Assembly (NCBI GenBank): GCA_014762585.1
Contig: JABURN010000080.1
Location: 1-25,101, forward strand
DNA length: 25,101 nucleotides
Source: Methylophaga sp.
GTDB lineage: Bacteria; Pseudomonadota; Gammaproteobacteria; Nitrosococcales; Methylophagaceae
Reading direction: 5' to 3'
The notes beneath the pieces were generated by a model. The model had not been told where the DNA came from and made no database searches. It was given only the letters and a program-made list of their open reading frames with translations. Position numbers and translations under genes: made by a program. Below are positions 22,304 to 25,101 of the stretch, piece by piece (position 1 is the stretch's first letter; each line of letters begins with the position of its first letter).

Positions 22304-23353
22304 ATGACGCTAGGGCCGATGATGGTCGATCTGCTCGGCACCACGCTGAGTCAGGAAGAGAAAGAGATTCTGCAACATCCGCTGGTCGGCGGTGTGATTT
22401 TGTTCAGCCGTAATTTTGAAACTGCCAGCCAGATAGAGTCGCTGTGCAGCGAGATTCATGCCCTGCGACAACCACACCTGTTGATAGCTGTTGACCATGA
22501 AGGGGGGCGCGTTCAGCGCTTTCGTAAAGGCTTTACCCGTTTGCCACCGGTGGCCGCCATTGGCAAGGAATTTCATCAGCATCCACAACTGACACGGGAA
22601 CGTGCCGAGCAGACCGGCTGGCTCATGGCGGCTGAATTGCGTGCGGTTGGCGTTGATTTCAGTTTTGCACCGGTACTGGATCTCGACTATGGAGTCAGTG
22701 AAGTGATTGGAGATCGCGCTTTTCATCGTGATCCGAAGGCGGTTATCGATATTGCCCGGGCCTATATCCATGGTATGCGCAGAGCCTGGATGTCGGCAGT
22801 AGGCAAACATTTCCCCGGCCATGGCGCAGTGGAAGTCGACTCCCATCTCGGCCTGCCGGTTGATAACCGTTATTTCGAAGATATGCTGCAGGCCGATATG
22901 CTGCCATTTGCGCAGCTGTGCCAGAAAGAGCTGGCAGGCATCATGCCGGCACATATCGTTTATGAGCAGAGTGATGAACTGCCTGCGGGGTTCTCCCGCT
23001 TCTGGTTACAGGAAGTGTTAAGGGAGCGCTTCGGTTTTCAGGGGGCTATTCTGAGTGATGATCTCAGCATGGAAGGCGCAGCCATTGTCGGCGGTCCATT
23101 GGAACGGGCTGAAGCGGCCCTGGAGGCCGGTTGCGATATGGTGCTGGTCTGTAATAACCCGGGAAGTGTGGTCGAAGTCATCGACGGTCTCAATATCAAA
23201 CCGGATCCATTGCGTCATGCCAGACTGGTGCGTCTGCATGGTCGTCATGCCATGCCGCGTGAAGAACTCCTGTCCAGCAGCGAGTGGAAACAGGCCGTAG
23301 AGACCATCGCCGGTTACTCACCTGATCCGGAAATGGAGTTGAACCTGGCATGA
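22304..23353 (+). CDS. nagZ: Beta-N-acetylglucosaminidase NagZ
   Basis: NagZ cleaves GlcNAc from anhydro-muropeptides in the cytosol during peptidoglycan recycling (GH3 family). The 349-residue protein opens with GPMMVDLLGTTLS and HPLVGGVILFSRNF, has VDHEGGRVQRF, the catalytic loop KHFPGHGAVEVDSH (168-181) and the nucleophile region SDDLSMEGA (about 251-259). Length is near E. coli NagZ (341). It sits between the YkuD gene and an mscS gene and its stop overlaps the next start as ATGA. The RBS is weak. Confidence 0.96.
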   Translation: MTLGPMMVDLLGTTLSQEEKEILQHPLVGGVILFSRNFETASQIESLCSEIHALRQPHLLIAVDHEGGRVQRFRKGFTRLPPVAAIGKEFHQHPQLTRERAEQTGWLMAAELRAVGVDFSFAPVLDLDYGVSEVIGDRAFHRDPKAVIDIARAYIHGMRRAWMSAVGKHFPGHGAVEVDSHLGLPVDNRYFEDMLQADMLPFAQLCQKELAGIMPAHIVYEQSDELPAGFSRFWLQEVLRERFGFQGAILSDDLSMEGAAIVGGPLERAEAALEAGCDMVLVCNNPGSVVEVIDGLNIKPDPLRHARLVRLHGRHAMPREELLSSSEWKQAVETIAGYSPDPEMELNLA

Positions 23354-25098
23354 AACAATGGTTGTTCCTGCTCCTGCTGATGAGCTTAACGGCTCATGCA
23401 GGTGTTTATCCCGGCGCTGCCGCTACCACTCAACAAGCCAATACCAATAAAAATAATACTGAAACGGCTCAGCCAGCAGTGCGTCTGCCCAATCCTCAGG
23501 CGACGGTCAAACAGTTCATCAATGCGATGACCCGGGTCGCCACCGGCGATGATGAGGCGATCGATAAAGCGATAGCGACACTGGATTTATCCAAAGTCAG
23601 CCCACTGATTCAGGATGAGCGTGGTCAGCAGACGGCGCGTCTGTTGTTCAGCGTTATTCAACTTGGCGAGATACCCAAGCTGGAAGACATTCCGGCCAGT
23701 CCTAAACTGGAACAATACACCCTGCTACGCAGTGAAGCCGGCAATGTGGTGCTGCGAATCAATGACCAGAACAACTGGTTGTTCAGTAGTAAAACGGTGG
23801 ACAGAATTCCGGCGATTTTTGATGTGCTGACGCAGGAGCAGAGCTTTGCCGAGGGCGAAGAAGGCAACGTCTCACTGCCCGCCAGTGTACAGTTGCGCGC
23901 GCAAATGCCAGCGGTATTGAAGCAGGGCTTTTTACTTGAATACTGGCAGTGGGTCGGGCTGTTTCTGATCATTGTGGTCGGCTCTATCGCTGACAAGGTG
24001 CTGGCCTGGATTCTCAAAGTGAATGTCAGCCGCTGGCAGAAACAACATCCGGCGTTTGAAACGCTGGACAGCAATGTATTACGCCCATTGGGCCTGATGG
24101 CGATGGCTTTGATGTGGTGGTCGGGGCTCAACGTTCTGGGTCTGCCCGATACCGCGCTCGTCATTCTCTTGGTAGCGGTCAAGCTCCTGGTGTCTCTGTC
24201 CGGTATCTGGAGTGCCTTCCGCATCGTTGATATCTTTGATGCCTTGTGGACTGGCCGGGCACTGAAAACCCATAACAAGTTTGATGATCTGCTGGTTCCG
24301 ATGGTCAGCAAGAGCCTCAAAGTGTTTGTGGTGGTGATCGGTATCGTCTTTGCCGCAGATAATCTCAATATTGATGTCACCAGTCTGCTCGCAGGCCTCG
24401 GCCTGGGCGGTCTGGCCTTCGCACTGGCGGCGAAGGACTTGCTGGGTAACTTTTTCGGGTCGGTGACCGTACTGCTCGACCGTCCGTTCAGCATCGGCGA
24501 CTGGGTGGTGATTGGCGATATCGAAGGCACTGTGGAACAGGTCGGTTTCCGCAGCACAAGGGTAAGAACTTTTTACAACTCGCTGGTCACGATGCCCAAC
24601 TCGATTCTGACTACCACCAAGATTGATAATATGGGCGCCCGCCGGTTCCGCCGGATGAAGCACGTATTGTCGGTTACTTACGACACGGGGCCGGAGCGAA
24701 TCGAAGCCTTCTGCGAAGGTATCCGCAAGATCATTCAGCTGCACCCCTACATGCGTAAGGATTATTATCATGTCTATTTCAATGAATACGGCGCAGCCTC
24801 ATTGAATATTCTGGTTTATGTGTTCTGGGCAACGCCGGACTGGAGTACCGAACTGCGTGAAAGACATCGCTTTCTGCTGGATATTTTGCGCCTTGCCAAA
24901 CAACTTGAAGTTGAGTTTGCTTTCCCGACCCAGACGCTCTACCTCAAACGTGGTGATGTGGAGCATCCTCCTGTGGAACCGTTCAAACCCGGCATGAGTC
25001 AGGAAGAAGCCTTGGCTCGGGGGCAGAGGGAGGCCGAGTCGATCGTCAGCCAGACACTGGGCGCTGATATCCCGGGCCCGGTTGAGTTTCCAAGATAA
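23350..25098 (+). CDS. MscS-family mechanosensitive ion channel
   Basis: The 582-residue protein is a larger MscS relative. A signal peptide (1-17, MKQW to AHA) leads to a periplasmic domain (about 25-190) without further TM, then TM segments at about 195-220, 240-260, 265-295 and 320-340. The pore-lining helix region AGLGLGGLAFALAAKDLLGNFFGS (about 348-371) and the beta-domain start (FSIGDWVVIGDIEGTVEQVGFRSTRVR) are classic MscS. The MPNSIL motif follows. It starts by ATGA overlap with nagZ, so it is translationally coupled to the recycling genes. The stop codon is 3 bases before the window end. Larger MscS proteins can serve osmotic release or other signals; substrate and threshold cannot be read from sequence. 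Confidence 0.94.
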   Translation: MKQWLFLLLLMSLTAHAGVYPGAAATTQQANTNKNNTETAQPAVRLPNPQATVKQFINAMTRVATGDDEAIDKAIATLDLSKVSPLIQDERGQQTARLLFSVIQLGEIPKLEDIPASPKLEQYTLLRSEAGNVVLRINDQNNWLFSSKTVDRIPAIFDVLTQEQSFAEGEEGNVSLPASVQLRAQMPAVLKQGFLLEYWQWVGLFLIIVVGSIADKVLAWILKVNVSRWQKQHPAFETLDSNVLRPLGLMAMALMWWSGLNVLGLPDTALVILLVAVKLLVSLSGIWSAFRIVDIFDALWTGRALKTHNKFDDLLVPMVSKSLKVFVVVIGIVFAADNLNIDVTSLLAGLGLGGLAFALAAKDLLGNFFGSVTVLLDRPFSIGDWVVIGDIEGTVEQVGFRSTRVRTFYNSLVTMPNSILTTTKIDNMGARRFRRMKHVLSVTYDTGPERIEAFCEGIRKIIQLHPYMRKDYYHVYFNEYGAASLNILVYVFWATPDWSTELRERHRFLLDILRLAKQLEVEFAFPTQTLYLKRGDVEHPPVEPFKPGMSQEEALARGQREAESIVSQTLGADIPGPVEFPR

Positions 25099-25101
25099 TT
25101 A

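Noticed and set aside
23658..24557. 299-residue ORF on the minus strand
   Set aside because: It is a shadow of the mscS coding strand, low in complexity (Ser/Thr/Arg-rich) and without a plausible RBS.
1..25101. CRISPR array, insertion sequence or prophage
   Set aside because: No regularly spaced repeats, terminal inverted repeats, transposase or integrase were seen; gene content is ordinary chromosomal.

Overview
The window looks like chromosomal DNA from a methylotrophic gammaproteobacterium. Gene content points to Methylophaga or a close relative, but I cannot confirm the genus from sequence alone. The main clues are a run of mxaRSACKL methanol-dehydrogenase maturation genes, a PqqA precursor peptide gene, and gammaproteobacterial neighbourhoods such as trmJ-cysE-iscR and ahpC-ahpF. 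No insertion sequence, prophage, CRISPR array, rRNA or integrase is visible, and gene density is high with many ATGA-type overlaps.

Layout. Positions 1-650 hold a small secreted-peptide ORF, a tRNA-Leu(CAA) with its own promoter and terminator (minus strand), and spacer. Positions 650-6169 (plus) hold an HDOD-domain gene, then queA, trmJ and cysE (overlapping ends), then iscR with an excellent type-1 IscR operator, a NifS-like cysteine desulfurase and iscA. This short Fe-S operon has no iscU, hscBA or fdx. Positions 6185-8625 (minus) hold a two-gene unit: a GCS2-type carboxylate-amine ligase and an M14/AstE-AspA-type zinc deacylase. Positions 8734-10041 are bioA. An isolated pqqA with a strong terminator follows (10161-10285). 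Positions 10475-12706 are ahpC-ahpF.

From 12720 to 14760 (minus) lies a NarL/MoxX-like response regulator and a MoxY-like histidine kinase. Divergent from it runs a long plus-strand cluster: a four-TM protein, mxaR (MoxR AAA+), mxaS (DUF58), mxaA, mxaC, mxaK, mxaL, and a second mxaC-like gene. The last 3.3 kb holds a signal-peptide-less YkuD protein, nagZ and an MscS-type channel.

How they work together. CysE makes O-acetylserine for cysteine synthesis. The desulfurase takes sulfur from cysteine, IscA helps assemble clusters, and IscR reads cluster status through the operator at the cysE/iscR junction. PqqA is the precursor of the methanol dehydrogenase cofactor PQQ, and the mxaRSACKL products are needed to mature the periplasmic enzyme (calcium insertion in known methylotrophs). 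The structural genes mxaFJGI and the other pqq genes are not here, so the window holds a maturation and regulation module separated from its client. The YkuD protein and NagZ suggest cytosolic peptidoglycan recycling beside a mechanosensitive channel.

The items most worth a second look are the detached mxa module with its duplicated mxaC and unknown membrane protein, the orphan pqqA, the ligase/deacylase pair, and the matching TGCTATGAT promoter boxes that place queA and bioA starts at or next to +1 (possible leaderless mRNAs).
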